From Rhodococcus sp. 1163 (GTDB lineage: Bacteria; Actinomycetota; Actinomycetes; Mycobacteriales; Mycobacteriaceae), in the NCBI RefSeq assembly GCF_002091985.1, contig NZ_MKKX01000038.1, forward strand, positions 62,001 through 126,000: a DNA stretch of 64,000 nucleotides, given 5' to 3'. The notes under the pieces were generated by a model, which saw only the letters and a program-made list of their open reading frames with translations, was not told the origin of the DNA and did not search any database. This document shows positions 9,299-19,362 of this stretch, in pieces. The stretch's first letter is position 1; each line of letters starts with the position of its first letter. The translations under genes were made by a program, and so were the position numbers.

Positions 9299-10000
9299 TC
9301 AGAGCCGTTTGTGTATCGCCTCGGCAGCAGCGAGTAGATCTGCGGCCCAACGCGCGCCGGGTCTACGGCCGATTCGGTCGATGGGCCCTGAGACCGATAC
9401 AGCGGCGATGACATTTCCTGCCGCATCTCGAACCGGTGCTGCGACGCTGGCGACTCCAGGCTCACGTTCCCCGGCACTCTGAGCCCAACCCCGCCTGCGG
9501 ACTTCGATCAGCACACGTTCCCCGAATTCGGCATCCGGCAGAACGGTGCGTTGGGTCTGCGGATCGGCCCAAGCGAGTAGAACTTTCGCGCCGGAGCCTG
9601 CCGACATGGGAAGGCGGGCACCGACGAGAACCGTGTCGCGCAGACCTGTCGGCGGTTCCATCGAGGCAACGCAGACCCGTACGGTGCCCTCGCGCCGGTA
9701 GATTTGCACGCTTTCGCCCGTGATTTCGCGCAAGCGCGGAAGGACGGACGCTGCTGCGTCGAGCAAGGTGTCGGTGGCAGTCGCCGCAAGTTCGGCCAGT
9801 CCCGGCCCGGGCCGGAAGAGCCCGTGCGCGTCACGCGCAACGAGCCTGTGGACTTCGAGACCGACGGCCAGGCGATGTGCGGTGGCGCGGGGGAGCCCGG
9901 TTCTGATGCAGAGATCACTGAGCGTGCAGGGTTCCGCGGCAACCGCATGGAGAACCCCCATCGCTTTGTCCAGAACGCCGATGCCGCTATGCTGTCTCAT
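9299..10000 (-). CDS. IclR-family transcriptional regulator of leucine genes (LtbR-like)
   Basis: A 233-residue IclR regulator. The N-terminal winged helix-turn-helix (about residues 15-60) includes TLSDLCIRTGLPRATAHRLA; the C-terminal effector domain follows, ending with VSGPIDRIGRR. It is divergent from leuCD, the same position as Rv2989 and as LtbR of Corynebacterium glutamicum, which represses leuB and leuCD. The same role is inferred here. A TAGTAT hexamer (10007-10012) lies exactly 6 bases before ATG 10000, suggesting leaderless translation, and an 18-bp palindrome further up overlaps its likely -35 zone, consistent with autoregulation. Confidence 0.9.
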   Translation of the reverse strand: MRQHSGIGVLDKAMGVLHAVAAEPCTLSDLCIRTGLPRATAHRLAVGLEVHRLVARDAHGLFRPGPGLAELAATATDTLLDAAASVLPRLREITGESVQIYRREGTVRVCVASMEPPTGLRDTVLVGARLPMSAGSGAKVLLAWADPQTQRTVLPDAEFGERVLIEVRRRGWAQSAGEREPGVASVAAPVRDAAGNVIAAVSVSGPIDRIGRRPGARWAADLLAAAEAIHKRL

Positions 10001-10006
10001 AGACCG

Positions 10007-10012
10007 ATACTA
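10007..10012 (-). promoter_or_regulatory. -10 hexamer of the iclR-type gene (leaderless candidate)
   Basis: On the minus strand TAGTAT is followed by 6 bases and then ATG 10000. No Shine-Dalgarno fits between them. Confidence 0.5.
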
Positions 10013-10032
10013 GCGTCTCGCATCGTGGGAAT

Positions 10033-10050
10033 GCACATTGTGGAATGTGC
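10033..10050. promoter_or_regulatory. Candidate IclR-family operator, palindrome between iclR-type gene and leuC
   Basis: GCACATT-GTGG-AATGTGC: perfect 7-base arms with a 4-base spacer. It lies 33-50 bases upstream of the regulator start codon and about 100 bases upstream of leuC, in the divergent intergenic region where an IclR-type protein would bind. Confidence 0.6.
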
Positions 10051-10152
10051 TCGCTCGCGGCGGGAGATACGCAATGTCGGTGCGATAGCGCGACGTGGGC
10101 CAGCCCGTAGTCCACCGGCGCGACATACATCAGGAAAAGGTTGGTGGCATTG

Positions 10153-11577
10153 ATGGCCGGCACAGCACGCACTCTGGCAGAGAAGGTATGGGACCAGCAC
10201 GTCGTCGTTCGAGGCGGCGGCGAAGGGGGCTCCCGGGAACCCGATCTCATCTTCATCGATCTCCACCTCGTTCACGAGGTGACGAGTCCGCAAGCGTTCG
10301 ACGGTCTTCGTCTGGCCGACCGCCCGCTGCGTCGACCGGATCTCACCATCGCAACCGAGGATCACAACGTCCCGACGGCCGATATCTTTGCGCCGATCGC
10401 GGATCTCGTCTCGCGCACCCAGGTCGACACTCTTCGTAGGAACTGTGAAGAATTCGGAGTTCGCCTGTACCCCATGGGCGATCTCGATCAAGGAATCGTG
10501 CACATCATCGGACCTCAACTCGGTCTGACGCAGCCGGGTATGACAGTTGTCTGCGGAGACAGTCATACCTCTACCCACGGTGCATTCGGGGCGATAGCGA
10601 TGGGAATCGGAACCAGCGAGGTCGAGCATGTGATGGCCACTCAGACTCTGTCGCTGAGGCCGTTCAAGACGATGGCGATAACCGTGGACGGAGAATTGGC
10701 GCCCGGGGTGACGAGTAAGGATTTGATTCTGGCCGTCATCGCCAAGATTGGGACGGGTGGCGGGCAGGGATACATACTCGAATACCGCGGCGAAGCCATT
10801 CGAAACCTTTCGATGGAAGCTCGAATGACCATCTGCAACATGTCGATCGAGGCAGGTGCGCGTGCCGGGATGATCGCACCCGACGAGATCACGTACGAGT
10901 ACATCAAAGGCCGGCCGCATGCCCCGCAGGGAAGCGACTGGGACGCCGCTGTTTCGGCGTGGGAGGAACTCGCAACGGACGCGGACGCAGTCTTCGACAA
11001 CGAAGTTCACATCGATGCTTCCAGTCTGACTCCGTTCGTCACGTGGGGTACGAACCCCGGTCAGGGTGCGCCACTGGCAGATCGGGTGCCGAACCCGGCC
11101 GACATGACCGACGAGGGAGAAAAGCTCTCGGCCGAGAAGGCGTTGGCGTACATGGGTCTCGAAGCGGGGACGCCACTTCGAGAGGTGTCGATCGACACAG
11201 TGTTCGTCGGTTCGTGCACGAACGGACGAATCGAAGATCTGCGTGCCGTCGCGGGAGTCCTGGAAGGGCGGACGGTGGCGAAGGGGGTGCGCATGCTGGT
11301 GGTGCCCGGATCGATGCGGGTTCGCGCCCAGGCCGAAAAGGAAGGTCTCGGCGACATCTTCACTGCCGCAGGAGCCGAGTGGCGCCAAGCGGGATGTTCG
11401 ATGTGCCTGGGAATGAACCCCGATCAATTGGCTGTAGGGGAGCGATCGGCGTCGACTTCCAATCGAAATTTCGAGGGTCGGCAAGGCAAAGGCAGCCGTA
11501 CGCACCTTGTCTCGCCATTGGTCGCGGCCGCCACCGCGGTCAGAGGGACACTGTCGTCCCCTGCCGATCTTGATTAG
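10153..11577 (+). CDS. leuC: 3-isopropylmalate dehydratase large subunit
   Basis: With LeuD forms isopropylmalate isomerase, an aconitase-family [4Fe-4S] enzyme of leucine synthesis. The 474-residue protein has [10 protein letters not shown] at the start, the conserved [16 protein letters not shown] and [22 protein letters not shown], and the three cluster cysteines at about C355 (GSCTNGR), C415 and C418 (GCSMC). The frame is open a few codons upstream with GTG 10144 and TTG 10141; ATG 10153 matches the family N-terminus, although the AGGAAAAGG at about 10132-10140 is better spaced for the earlier GTG. leuD follows after 50 bases. Confidence 0.96.
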   Translation: MAGTARTLAEKVWDQHVVVRGGGEGGSREPDLIFIDLHLVHEVTSPQAFDGLRLADRPLRRPDLTIATEDHNVPTADIFAPIADLVSRTQVDTLRRNCEEFGVRLYPMGDLDQGIVHIIGPQLGLTQPGMTVVCGDSHTSTHGAFGAIAMGIGTSEVEHVMATQTLSLRPFKTMAITVDGELAPGVTSKDLILAVIAKIGTGGGQGYILEYRGEAIRNLSMEARMTICNMSIEAGARAGMIAPDEITYEYIKGRPHAPQGSDWDAAVSAWEELATDADAVFDNEVHIDASSLTPFVTWGTNPGQGAPLADRVPNPADMTDEGEKLSAEKALAYMGLEAGTPLREVSIDTVFVGSCTNGRIEDLRAVAGVLEGRTVAKGVRMLVVPGSMRVRAQAEKEGLGDIFTAAGAEWRQAGCSMCLGMNPDQLAVGERSASTSNRNFEGRQGKGSRTHLVSPLVAAATAVRGTLSSPADLD

Positions 11578-11627
11578 TTCTTTCGCTCGAGCCGCCTGAT
11601 CGTTCGTCAAACGTAGGAGATTTTTCG

Positions 11628-12245
11628 ATGGAAGCCTTTATCCGCCACCAAGGAATCGGCGTGCCTCTGCGCCGTTCGAACGTCGACACCGACCAGATCA
11701 TTCCTGCGGAGTACCTGAAGCGGGTGACGCGCACCGGTTTCGAAGACGGACTCTTCGCAGCATGGCGTAACGACCCGGAATTCATTCTCAATGTGAGCCC
11801 TTACGACCGAGGCTCGGTTCTGGTTGCCGGCCCCGACTTCGGAACTGGATCTTCCCGCGAGCATGCAGTGTGGGCGCTATCGGACTTCGGATTTCGGGTC
11901 GTCATCGCATCTCGTTTCGCCGACATCTTTCGTGGGAACGCTGGAAAGGCGGGGCTTCTCGCGGCAGAAGTCGAGCAGAGCGACGTCGAATTGATCTGGA
12001 AAGTCCTCGAGGAACAGCCCGGTCTGGAAATTCTTGTCGACCTCGAATCGAAGACCATAACGGCCGGAACCTTGGTGGTGCGCTTTGCCATTGACGACTA
12101 CACGAGATGGCGTCTGCTGGAAGGTCTGGACGACATCGGACTGACATTACGCCAGGTAGAGGCGATCTCCGAGTACGAAAAGTCAAGGCCTTCATGGAAA
12201 CCTGCGACGCTTCCGGCACGTATCGAGGAACCTTTGGAAGGGTGA
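11628..12245 (+). CDS. leuD: 3-isopropylmalate dehydratase small subunit
   Basis: Swivel-domain partner of LeuC. The 205 residues include the typical [19 protein letters not shown] near the start, [17 protein letters not shown] (the substrate-recognition loop) and the later [11 protein letters not shown]. Length and motifs are standard for the bacterial LeuD. ATG 11628 is preceded by GTAGGAGA about 8 bases upstream. It forms a two-gene operon with leuC; the next gene, hupB, has its own promoter-like region. Confidence 0.96.
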   Translation: MEAFIRHQGIGVPLRRSNVDTDQIIPAEYLKRVTRTGFEDGLFAAWRNDPEFILNVSPYDRGSVLVAGPDFGTGSSREHAVWALSDFGFRVVIASRFADIFRGNAGKAGLLAAEVEQSDVELIWKVLEEQPGLEILVDLESKTITAGTLVVRFAIDDYTRWRLLEGLDDIGLTLRQVEAISEYEKSRPSWKPATLPARIEEPLEG

Positions 12246-12324
12246 CGAGGGAGCGCTCCGACACGCTGTGTGGCCCTGTCACATTGCGCGACACGTGATG
12301 AGAAATGGCGTGGCGCATAGACTC

Positions 12325-12354
12325 TTGACGACTTGGGGTTTACCGTTGTAGTAG
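12325..12354 (+). promoter_or_regulatory. Candidate hupB promoter
   Basis: TTGACG (12325-12330) is separated by 18 bases from TAGTAG (12349-12354) in the 148-base gap between leuD and hupB. The -35 match is good, the -10 is only fair. Confidence 0.4.
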
Positions 12355-12393
12355 TCGGTCCGACGATGGACCACAATATTGCGGAGGAATTCC

Positions 12394-13098
12394 ATGAACA
12401 AGGCAGAGCTGATTGACGCCCTGACCGAGAAGTTGGGGTCGGATAGGCGGAGCGCCACAGAGGCTGTCGAGAACATCGTCGACACCATCGTGCGTGCGGT
12501 CCATCGCGGCGAGAGCGTAACCATCACTGGTTTCGGCGTCTTCGAGCAGCGTCGTCGTGCGGCGCGTGTCGCCCGCAACCCGCGCACCGGTGAGACGGTT
12601 CGGGTAAAGCCGACCAATGTCCCCGCATTCCGTCCGGGCGCTCAGTTCAAGGCAGTGATCGCCGGCGGACAGAAGCTTCCCGCAACCGGACCCGCAGTAA
12701 AGCGTGGATCCGCTTCGGCGCCAGTCAAGAAGACTGCTGCAGCGAAGAAGACGGCCGCCAAGAAGGCCGCAGTCAAGACCACGGCACGCAAGACCACTGC
12801 CGCGGCCAAGAAGGCTGCACCGGTCAAGACCGTCGCAAAGAAGACAGCGCCGGCCAAGACCGTCGCGAAGAAGGCAGCTCCCGCCAAGACGGTGGCACGT
12901 AAGACAGTGGCCAAGAAGGCTCCCGCGAAGGCGCCTGTCAAGAAGGCCACGACCACTGCGGCAGCGAAGAAGGCTCCGGCCAAGACTGCAGCGAAGAAGG
13001 CTCCGGCCACTGCTGCAGCGAAGAAGGCTCCGGCCAAGACTGCAGCGAAGAAGACCGCGGCAAAGAAGGCCCCGGCAAAGCGCGCAGCTCGCAAGTAG
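12394..13098 (+). CDS. hupB: HU-family nucleoid protein with lysine/alanine-rich tail
   Basis: A 234-residue nucleoid-associated protein. Residues 1-90 are a standard HU domain ([19 protein letters not shown], then [26 protein letters not shown] with the DNA-inserting Pro region [13 protein letters not shown]). Residues about 105-234 are a histone-H1-like tail made of repeated AAKK, APAKT and KKAPA units, typical of mycobacterial HupB and used for extra DNA contacts. ATG 12394 has the Shine-Dalgarno GGAGG at 12382-12386. The tail is encoded by near-repeated DNA, so copy-number differences between strains are likely. A strong terminator follows. Confidence 0.95.
   Translation: MNKAELIDALTEKLGSDRRSATEAVENIVDTIVRAVHRGESVTITGFGVFEQRRRAARVARNPRTGETVRVKPTNVPAFRPGAQFKAVIAGGQKLPATGPAVKRGSASAPVKKTAAAKKTAAKKAAVKTTARKTTAAAKKAAPVKTVAKKTAPAKTVAKKAAPAKTVARKTVAKKAPAKAPVKKATTTAAAKKAPAKTAAKKAPATAAAKKAPAKTAAKKTAAKKAPAKRAARK
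12721..13092 (+). repeat. Imperfect coding repeats for the HupB lysine/alanine tail
   Basis: The segment is built from recurring AAG/GCC/GCG-rich units coding [15 protein letters not shown] blocks. The best repeats, between about 12955 and 13060, are almost identical copies of GCAGCGAAGAAGGCTCCGGC. Confidence 0.75.
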
Positions 13099-13133
13099 TT
13101 CGTCGATTCAGTAATCGACGAACGGACAGAGAG

Positions 13134-13168
13134 CAGGGCCCAAGCAGATACTGCCTGGGCCCTGTTTT
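13134..13168 (+). terminator. Rho-independent terminator after hupB
   Basis: CAGGGCCCAAGCAG (13134-13147) pairs with CTGCCTGGGCCCTG (13151-13164) with one mismatch and a 3-base loop, followed by TTTT. It also stands 21 bases beyond the end of the convergent mutT1 gene. Confidence 0.92.
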
Positions 13169-13189
13169 CGTGTGTGAGGATCTACTGGT

Positions 13190-14125
13190 TCAATCCCCGG
13201 CCGGAATCACCGGCAATGGACTGGCAAGGTGGTCTGCTGCAATCAACCGACCACCGTGGAGTGAAAGTACCCAGACGCTGCCCTTGCGGTTCCGGTTCGG
13301 CGGGAGTTTCACGCCGTCCTCATCGGCCCACGACTGCAACAGATCCGGGATGACTTTCCCCTGGCTGCAAATTGCTCGGACACCACCCGCCGACGCGATC
13401 GCACGTGCACGCTCGCGCGCACCCGCGGGATCCTCCCAGTAGCCTTCCTCGGAGAGGAGCGGCTCCAAGGTGATCTCTTCGCCGAGCCGATCGGCCAAAG
13501 GTTGCACTGTTTGAACACAACGTCGCCTGTCGGCGGAGTGGACGCCGTCGGCTCCGAATGCCAAGAGCTGAGCGACCAGTGCGTCGGCCTGAGATTGTCC
13601 GACCTTGTCCAGCGGCCGCAACGTGTCGTCGCCTTTGTATCGTGAGCGTCGCCCGGCGCGCCCATGTCTGACGAGAAGGACGGTGTCGGTGTCGGGCGGC
13701 TTCTCGAGAAATCTACGGAGGATCTTCCGATCCATCGGGTACGACAACTCCTCCGATGCCTCGGTCGGTGAGACCCAGCGGAGCTCGTCGACTTCGTCGT
13801 TCGGTTCGAACTTGCCGTCGTATGCTTCTGCCGCCCAGTAGTCGACCTTCTTTATCCGTCTATGCCCGGGAACGGGATACGTGACCTTCGACAGGTATCG
13901 CCCGAAGCGTGCGGCGAACCCGGTCTCCTCCTCGACCTCTCGGACGGCCGCCACCACCGCAGTCTCTCCTGGATCGATCTTCCCTTTCGGAAAAGACCAG
14001 TCGTCGTACTTCGGCCGGTGAACGAGTGCGACGCTGATCTCTCCGTTCACGCTCTGAGATTTTTGCCACAGAACCGCCCCGGCGGCAAAGATGTTGGCAG
14101 GCAGTGGCGTGCTGCGGTTTGCCAT
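13190..14125 (-). CDS. mutT1: Nudix hydrolase with C-terminal histidine phosphatase (MutT1-type)
   Basis: A 311-residue two-domain protein. Residues about 10-140 form a Nudix domain with the box GKIDPGETAVVAAVREVEEETGF; residues about 155-300 form a histidine-phosphatase domain opening with DTVLLVRHGRAG. The same architecture in mycobacterial MutT1 (Rv2985) hydrolyses 8-oxo-(d)GTP and diadenosine polyphosphates, and in the phosphatase half removes further phosphates. ATG 14125 shares one base with the ppk1 stop (TAATG), so translation is coupled. It sits beside hupB as in M. tuberculosis. A Nudix partner next to polyphosphate kinase suggests joint nucleotide and phosphate handling. Confidence 0.92.
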   Translation of the reverse strand: MANRSTPLPANIFAAGAVLWQKSQSVNGEISVALVHRPKYDDWSFPKGKIDPGETAVVAAVREVEEETGFAARFGRYLSKVTYPVPGHRRIKKVDYWAAEAYDGKFEPNDEVDELRWVSPTEASEELSYPMDRKILRRFLEKPPDTDTVLLVRHGRAGRRSRYKGDDTLRPLDKVGQSQADALVAQLLAFGADGVHSADRRRCVQTVQPLADRLGEEITLEPLLSEEGYWEDPAGARERARAIASAGGVRAICSQGKVIPDLLQSWADEDGVKLPPNRNRKGSVWVLSLHGGRLIAADHLASPLPVIPAGD

Positions 14126-16362
14126 TACGAAGCCTGGTTTCGACGACTACGCATCAATTCCTGTTGGTGTTCACGGACCTTCTCGCCATGGGCGGGGGAC
14201 GCTGCCCAGCCTCCGTCCGCTCTCAGTTCCCAGCAACGAGTCGTCGGATCCAAAGCAGACTCGAAAATTTCGTCCAGCTGATGAGTGAGGCGTGGATCCT
14301 TCACCTGCGCCATGACTTCGACTCTACGGTCGAGATTTCGGTGCATCATGTCCGCGCTTCCGATCCAGAACTCATCGGCACCCCGAAAATTCAGTACACG
14401 CGAGTGCTCGAGGAATCTACCGAGAATGGAACGTACTTCGATGTTCTCACTCAGGCCGGGTACACCCGGCTTCAGTGCGCAGATTCCGCGTACGACGACC
14501 TGAACCGAGACACCGGCCGCCGATGCGCGATAGAGCGCATCGATCACTTGCTCGTCGACGAGGGCGTTGGCCTTGAGCCGAATTCCCGCCTCGCCGCCCG
14601 CCAGCTTGCGCTCGATCTCGCCTTCGATACGTTCCACGATGCCCCGGCGCACCCCGTAGGGAGCTACGAGGAGGTTGCGATAACTGGTCTTTCGCGAGTA
14701 CCCCGTCAAAGAGTTGAACAGATCCGTGAGATCGGCGCCGATCTCGGGCGAGGAGGTCAACAAGCCCACGTCCTCGTAGATTCGAGCGGTCTTCGGGTTG
14801 TAGTTGCCGGTTCCGATGTGGCAGTACCGTCTGATCACAGAGCCTTCGCGGCGAACCACCAAGCACGTCTTGCAGTGCGTTTTCAGTCCTACGAGTCCAT
14901 AGACGACATGGACCCCTGCCTTTTCGAGCTTGCGCGCCCATTCGATGTTGGCTTGCTCATCGAATCTTGCCTTGATCTCCACGAGTGCCACCACCTGCTT
15001 GCCCGCACCTGCGGCATCGACGAGAGCGTTGACGATGGGGGAGTCGCCGGACGTTCGATACAGAGTTTGCTTGATGGCGAGAACCTGGGGGTCGGCCGCA
15101 GCTTGCTCGATGAAGCGCTGAATGCTGGTGGAGAAAGAGTCGTAGGGGTGATGTACCAGTACGTCCCCGTCGCGAAGGGTGGAGAAGACACTTTTGGGAG
15201 TTTCACGTTCCCCGAATGCCGGATGCGTTGCAGGTACGAAAGGCGCATCCTTAAGGTTCGGCCGGTCCACGCCGTACACCTGCCACAGGCATGAGAGGTC
15301 GAGCAAGCCGGGCACCTGAATCACGTCACCGGGGTCGACATCCAACTCTCGCAGCAGCAATTCGAGCATGTGCTCGGTCATGTCGTCTGCGATCTCGAGT
15401 CGAACGGGAGAGCCGAATCTGCGACGCGCGAGTTCGCGCTCCAATGCTTGGAGGAGATCCTCGTCTCGATCTTCCTCTACCTCGAAGTCGGCGTTGCGAG
15501 TGATGCGGAAGGCGTGGCTTTCCACTACGTCCATACCAGGGAACAGCACATCGAGATGTGCGGAGATCACTTCCTCCATCGACAGAAACGCATCGATGCG
15601 ATGGCTGCCGTCGCCGCGTCGTACTCGGACGAAACGATCGACGTTGTCCGGCACCTTGACGCGTGCGAAGTGCTCACCCGAGGTGGCGTAGTCCTTCACT
15701 GTCACAGCAAGATTGAGGCTCAACCCGCTGATGTAGGGGAACGGGTGAGCCGGGTCGACGGCGAGCGGGGTGAGGACCGGAAACACTTGTTCGTGGAAAT
15801 AACCGGACAGACGCTCCCTCTCATCCGCATCGAGATCGGACCAGCGGATGATCGCGATGCCCTCGGAAGTCAGCTCGGGGAGTATGGCGTCGAGGAGGAC
15901 GCGAGCATGGCGGTGTGCAAGCTGTTGAGTGCGCTCACCGATCAGAGCCAATTGTTCACGCGGTGTGAGACCGTCCGCGGAGCGGACCGACAACCCTGTC
16001 TCGTCGCGGCGCTTCAGGCCTGCCACTCGCACCATGTAGAACTCGTCCAAATTGGACGCGAAGATGGCGAGGAACTTCGCTCGCTCCAGAAGCGGTAGAG
16101 ATGAATCCTCCGCGAGAGCGAGGACGCGGGAGTTGAAGTCGAGCCAGCTCAATTCCCGGTTCAGGTACCGGTTCTCGGGCAGTGCGTCCGCGGCGTCCAG
16201 AGAATCGAGCGCAGTAGTCGCAGGAAGCGACGTCGGATTACCTGGCGTCGGGTTCGTCGGCGGTGCACTCGACTGCACTGTGTCGGTGCTGCCGTCCGAC
16301 TCTGACGATCCGGCGGCGGCGGCTGGTCCTTCACTGTTGCTCACCGTCCGATCATCCCCCAT
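14125..16362 (-). CDS. ppk1: Polyphosphate kinase 1
   Basis: Reversibly polymerises ATP gamma-phosphate into polyphosphate. The 745-residue protein starts with a poorly conserved Ser/Pro/Thr-rich 50 residues, then the family domains: N domain ([22 protein letters not shown]), head domain, and two phospholipase-D-like C domains. The phosphorylated His is in [15 protein letters not shown]; the ATP-site stretch HHPYDSF and [10 protein letters not shown] are present. ATG 16362 is taken, but a GTG six codons later (MGDDRT then VSNSE) has a G-rich sequence before it and is also possible. The stop overlaps mutT1 by one base. fbiD lies 60 bases upstream on the same strand. Confidence 0.95.
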   Translation of the reverse strand: MGDDRTVSNSEGPAAAAGSSESDGSTDTVQSSAPPTNPTPGNPTSLPATTALDSLDAADALPENRYLNRELSWLDFNSRVLALAEDSSLPLLERAKFLAIFASNLDEFYMVRVAGLKRRDETGLSVRSADGLTPREQLALIGERTQQLAHRHARVLLDAILPELTSEGIAIIRWSDLDADERERLSGYFHEQVFPVLTPLAVDPAHPFPYISGLSLNLAVTVKDYATSGEHFARVKVPDNVDRFVRVRRGDGSHRIDAFLSMEEVISAHLDVLFPGMDVVESHAFRITRNADFEVEEDRDEDLLQALERELARRRFGSPVRLEIADDMTEHMLELLLRELDVDPGDVIQVPGLLDLSCLWQVYGVDRPNLKDAPFVPATHPAFGERETPKSVFSTLRDGDVLVHHPYDSFSTSIQRFIEQAAADPQVLAIKQTLYRTSGDSPIVNALVDAAGAGKQVVALVEIKARFDEQANIEWARKLEKAGVHVVYGLVGLKTHCKTCLVVRREGSVIRRYCHIGTGNYNPKTARIYEDVGLLTSSPEIGADLTDLFNSLTGYSRKTSYRNLLVAPYGVRRGIVERIEGEIERKLAGGEAGIRLKANALVDEQVIDALYRASAAGVSVQVVVRGICALKPGVPGLSENIEVRSILGRFLEHSRVLNFRGADEFWIGSADMMHRNLDRRVEVMAQVKDPRLTHQLDEIFESALDPTTRCWELRADGGWAASPAHGEKVREHQQELMRSRRNQAS

Positions 16363-16422
16363 TCGGGTGGACTGTGAAACTCGGATCGGTGAATTGTCCG
16401 GGTCTACTTGGTCGGCGATACC

Positions 16423-17073
16423 TCACCAACCGAGCGAGTGCAGCACTTCCGTCGTTTTGCGACCCACACCCAGTTCGAAAGCGAGCCGAACGTCGGAGAT
16501 CGTATCGACGTCCAGACGCAGTCCTGGCCAGTGGCCGTCGAGGTCGAGCGCACCGGAATCCTGATGACGTTGCGCCGATGCCGGGCCGAACAGCGGGTCG
16601 AAACGACCCGAACTGCCCTTGAGGATCAACGCTGCTGTGCCGGTTCCATGATGGTCGCTGACTATGGATCGGCCATTCGGTCGAGCACGCGCGTACGCCT
16701 GCGCCAATTCCTCGCTGCGCAGTGCGGGCAAATCGGCTTGGAGTGCAACGATGTCGAGTCCATCCTGCGCCCGGATTGCCGATGCAGCAGTGGAGAACGC
16801 AGAGTTGAGCCGTGTGGACGAGTCCTCCGAAGGATCGCTCGACGGCTCCCGCGCAACGCGCGCGCCCATGCTTTCGGCGATCTTTGCGACCGCGGGATCG
16901 GGAGTGACCACCGTGATCCCGACGACCGAGTCGACGGCCCGAGCGGCCTCGGCCGTATCGCGAAGCATCGCCACGACGAGCCGTGCACGATCGGCAGCGG
17001 TGAACGAGTCGGCCAACCGAGACTTGGCGCTAACCAGGTCCCTGACGGCAATCACCACGTGCGCTCTTCCCAT
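16423..17073 (-). CDS. fbiD: 2-phospho-L-lactate/phosphoenolpyruvate guanylyltransferase (F420 synthesis)
   Basis: A 216-residue nucleotidyltransferase of the CofC/FbiD family, which activates phosphoenolpyruvate (mycobacteria) or 2-phospholactate with GTP for coenzyme F420 synthesis. Visible features are the N-terminal VIAVRDLVSAKSRLAD, the GITVVTPDPAVAKIAESMGARV strand-helix, ALQADLPALRSEEL and LFGPASAQRHQDSGA. The reading frame is open 56 codons upstream, but ATG 17073 (MGRAHVVIAVRDL) matches the family start. The position next to gpsA equals Rv2983. It supports real F420 use by the PPOX protein at 8743-9246. Confidence 0.9.
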   Translation of the reverse strand: MGRAHVVIAVRDLVSAKSRLADSFTAADRARLVVAMLRDTAEAARAVDSVVGITVVTPDPAVAKIAESMGARVAREPSSDPSEDSSTRLNSAFSTAASAIRAQDGLDIVALQADLPALRSEELAQAYARARPNGRSIVSDHHGTGTAALILKGSSGRFDPLFGPASAQRHQDSGALDLDGHWPGLRLDVDTISDVRLAFELGVGRKTTEVLHSLGW

Positions 17074-17195
17074 GACGGTCCATTCTGTCAGCGACTCGAG
17101 TATCAGTGGAGTTCGGCCTCGGCAACGCCTCGGACAGATACTGTGGTCCGGCGTGGTCCACATGATTTCTTGGCAACCAAAGAAGGTGGCGTTCG

Positions 17196-18194
17196 ATGAC
17201 CAAAGCAGCGGTACTCGGTTCTGGATCGTGGGGAACCGCATTCGCGAAGGTGCTCGCGGACGCAGGCACCGACGTCACGATGTGGGCCAGACGTCCGGAG
17301 TTGGCCGAGTCGATCAACGATAGTCACGAGAACACGGACTATCTTGCGGGAATCACACTGCCGTCTTCGATCTCGGCGACGAGTGATCCAGGCCGTGCAC
17401 TGGACGGTGCGGATATCGTCGTTCTCGCCGTACCGTCACAGTCGCTTCGGGACAACCTCGCCGTGTGGACCGACTCGATTCCAGCCGATGCAACCTTGCT
17501 CAGCCTCGCCAAGGGGATCGAGACCGGGACATTGCTACGTATGAGTCAGGTCATCAGTCAGGTGACCGGAGCCGATCCGAGCCGAATCGCAGCGTTGTCC
17601 GGCCCGAATCTCGCTCGGCCCATCGCCGAGGGACAGCCGGCCGCCACGGTTATTGCATGCTCGGACTCCAGACGTGCTCTAGAGGTTCAAAAGTCCTGTG
17701 CCACTGGATATTTCAGGCCGTACACTAATTCGGACGTCATCGGGGTCGAGATCGGTGGTGCGTGCAAGAACGTGATCGCGTTGGCGTGCGGCATGGCCAG
17801 CGGAGTCGGGTACGGCGAAAACACGCTCGCCTCGATCATGACTCGTGGTCTCGCCGAGATCATCAGGCTCGGTTCGGCGCTCGGGGCGAAACCCGCCACC
17901 CTTGCAGGCTTGGCAGGCGTCGGTGATCTGGTGGCGACCTGTTCGTCATCGCTGTCACGAAATCGATCCTTCGGGGAACGGCTGGGCGTCGGTGGGTCGA
18001 TGGAGAGTGCCCAGGCGGCAGCGAACGGTCAGGTCGCCGAAGGCGTCAAGTCGTGCACCTCGGTGCGGGCTCTGGCGGAGAGTTACGACGTCGAGATGCC
18101 GTTGACCGACGCGGTGCACCGCGTGTGCCACAGCGGACTGTCGGTCCCTGATGCAGTGGGTCATCTGCTCGGCCGTCGGATCAAGCCCGAGTAG
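17196..18194 (+). CDS. gpsA: NAD(P)+-dependent glycerol-3-phosphate dehydrogenase
   Basis: Reduces dihydroxyacetone phosphate to sn-glycerol 3-phosphate for phospholipid synthesis. The 332 residues carry the Rossmann motif [14 protein letters not shown] at residues 8-21, [42 protein letters not shown] and the catalytic Lys in [15 protein letters not shown], followed by [14 protein letters not shown] and [13 protein letters not shown] 17196 has GAAGGTGG about 6 bases before it. It is divergent from fbiD across 122 bases and is followed 52 bases later by ddl, the same pair as in mycobacteria. Confidence 0.96.
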   Translation: MTKAAVLGSGSWGTAFAKVLADAGTDVTMWARRPELAESINDSHENTDYLAGITLPSSISATSDPGRALDGADIVVLAVPSQSLRDNLAVWTDSIPADATLLSLAKGIETGTLLRMSQVISQVTGADPSRIAALSGPNLARPIAEGQPAATVIACSDSRRALEVQKSCATGYFRPYTNSDVIGVEIGGACKNVIALACGMASGVGYGENTLASIMTRGLAEIIRLGSALGAKPATLAGLAGVGDLVATCSSSLSRNRSFGERLGVGGSMESAQAAANGQVAEGVKSCTSVRALAESYDVEMPLTDAVHRVCHSGLSVPDAVGHLLGRRIKPE

Positions 18195-18234
18195 CGTCGG
18201 CGGGCCACGTCTAGGCCCCTCTTCGGGGTGACGG

Positions 18235-18240
18235 TACGGT
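18235..18240 (+). promoter_or_regulatory. -10 hexamer of ddl (leaderless candidate)
   Basis: TACGGT is followed by exactly 6 bases and then GTG 18247; no Shine-Dalgarno fits in the gap. Confidence 0.45.
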
Positions 18241-18246
18241 TTCGCC

Positions 18247-19353
18247 GTGAGCAATCCTCGTACCAGAGTCGCCCTGATCTTCGGTGGTCGGAGCAACGAG
18301 CACGCCGTTTCCTGCGTATCCGCAGGTAGCGTGCTCGACAACATCGACCGTGAACGATACGACGTGATTCCCATCGGTATCACCACCGATGGTGCATGGG
18401 TTCTCGGTGCCACCGACGTCGACGAACTTGCCATCCACGGACGGTCCCTGCCGTCGGTGGACAAGAACGGTACGGCTCTGGCGTTGACAGCGGACCCCAC
18501 CCGGCGCGGCGCCATCATCGGTCTGGGTGACGAGGACGCAGGAAAGATCTTGGCGTCGGTGGACGTCGTGTTTCCCATTCTGCACGGCCCGTACGGCGAG
18601 GATGGCACGCTGCAGGGTCTCCTCGAGCTCGCCACCATTCCCTACGTCGGGCCTGGAGTCTTCGCCAGCGCCGCAGGCATGGACAAGGAGTTCACCAAGA
18701 AGCTTCTGGCATCGGAGGGGTTGCCGGTCGGCAAGCAGATCGTGCTCAGACGAGGCACCGACGCACTGACGGCCGACCAACAGGAGTCGCTGGGCCTGCC
18801 CGCGTTCGTCAAGCCGGCGCGTGGGGGATCGTCGATCGGTATCACGAGAATCGTCGCATGGGACCAGCTTCCGGCAGCGGTGGCAGAGGCTCGCCGACAT
18901 GATCCGAAGGTGATCGTGGAGGCCGCAATTCACGGACGTGAAGTCGAGTGCGGAGTCCTCGAGTTTCCGGATGGATCCATCCGAGCAAGCGTAGTGGCGG
19001 AGATCAGAATGCCCGACGCCCTAGCCGACGATCACACGTTCTACGACTTCGACAGCAAGTATCTGGACAACGTGTGTGAATTCGACGTTCCGGCACTTCT
19101 GACCGAGGACATCAGCGCATCCATCCGGGCTGCAGCAGTCGACGCATTCCGTGCCTTGGACTGCCAAGGTCTGGCCCGCGTCGACTTCTTCGTCACAGAT
19201 GACGGACCGGTGATCAACGAGATCAACACGATGCCGGGATTCACCTCGATCTCGATGTTCCCGAAGATGTGGAACGCAACCGGCGTCGATTATGGAACGC
19301 TGATCGACACCCTCATCCAGACCGCACTCGCGCGCGGCACCGGGTTGAGATAG
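18247..19353 (+). CDS. ddl: D-alanine--D-alanine ligase
   Basis: ATP-grasp ligase that makes D-Ala-D-Ala for peptidoglycan. The 368-residue protein has [20 protein letters not shown] at the N-terminus, [43 protein letters not shown] in the ATP-grasp, [11 protein letters not shown] and the active-site [21 protein letters not shown]. The Tyr/Phe that decides D-Ala versus D-Lac specificity was not assessed. It starts at GTG 18247 with a TACGGT hexamer 6 bases upstream. It ends 10 bases before the end of the convergent DUF3515 gene. Confidence 0.96.
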   Translation: MSNPRTRVALIFGGRSNEHAVSCVSAGSVLDNIDRERYDVIPIGITTDGAWVLGATDVDELAIHGRSLPSVDKNGTALALTADPTRRGAIIGLGDEDAGKILASVDVVFPILHGPYGEDGTLQGLLELATIPYVGPGVFASAAGMDKEFTKKLLASEGLPVGKQIVLRRGTDALTADQQESLGLPAFVKPARGGSSIGITRIVAWDQLPAAVAEARRHDPKVIVEAAIHGREVECGVLEFPDGSIRASVVAEIRMPDALADDHTFYDFDSKYLDNVCEFDVPALLTEDISASIRAAAVDAFRALDCQGLARVDFFVTDDGPVINEINTMPGFTSISMFPKMWNATGVDYGTLIDTLIQTALARGTGLR

Positions 19354-19362
19354 TTCGGTTAC

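Noticed and set aside
9997..11610. Minus-strand 537-codon frame opposite leuC
   Set aside because: Antisense shadow of a well-conserved leuC; no recognisable domain.
12642..13094. Minus-strand Ala/Val/Phe-rich frame opposite hupB, resembling a membrane protein
   Set aside because: It is the mirror of the KKA/AAK repeat codons and not an independent gene.
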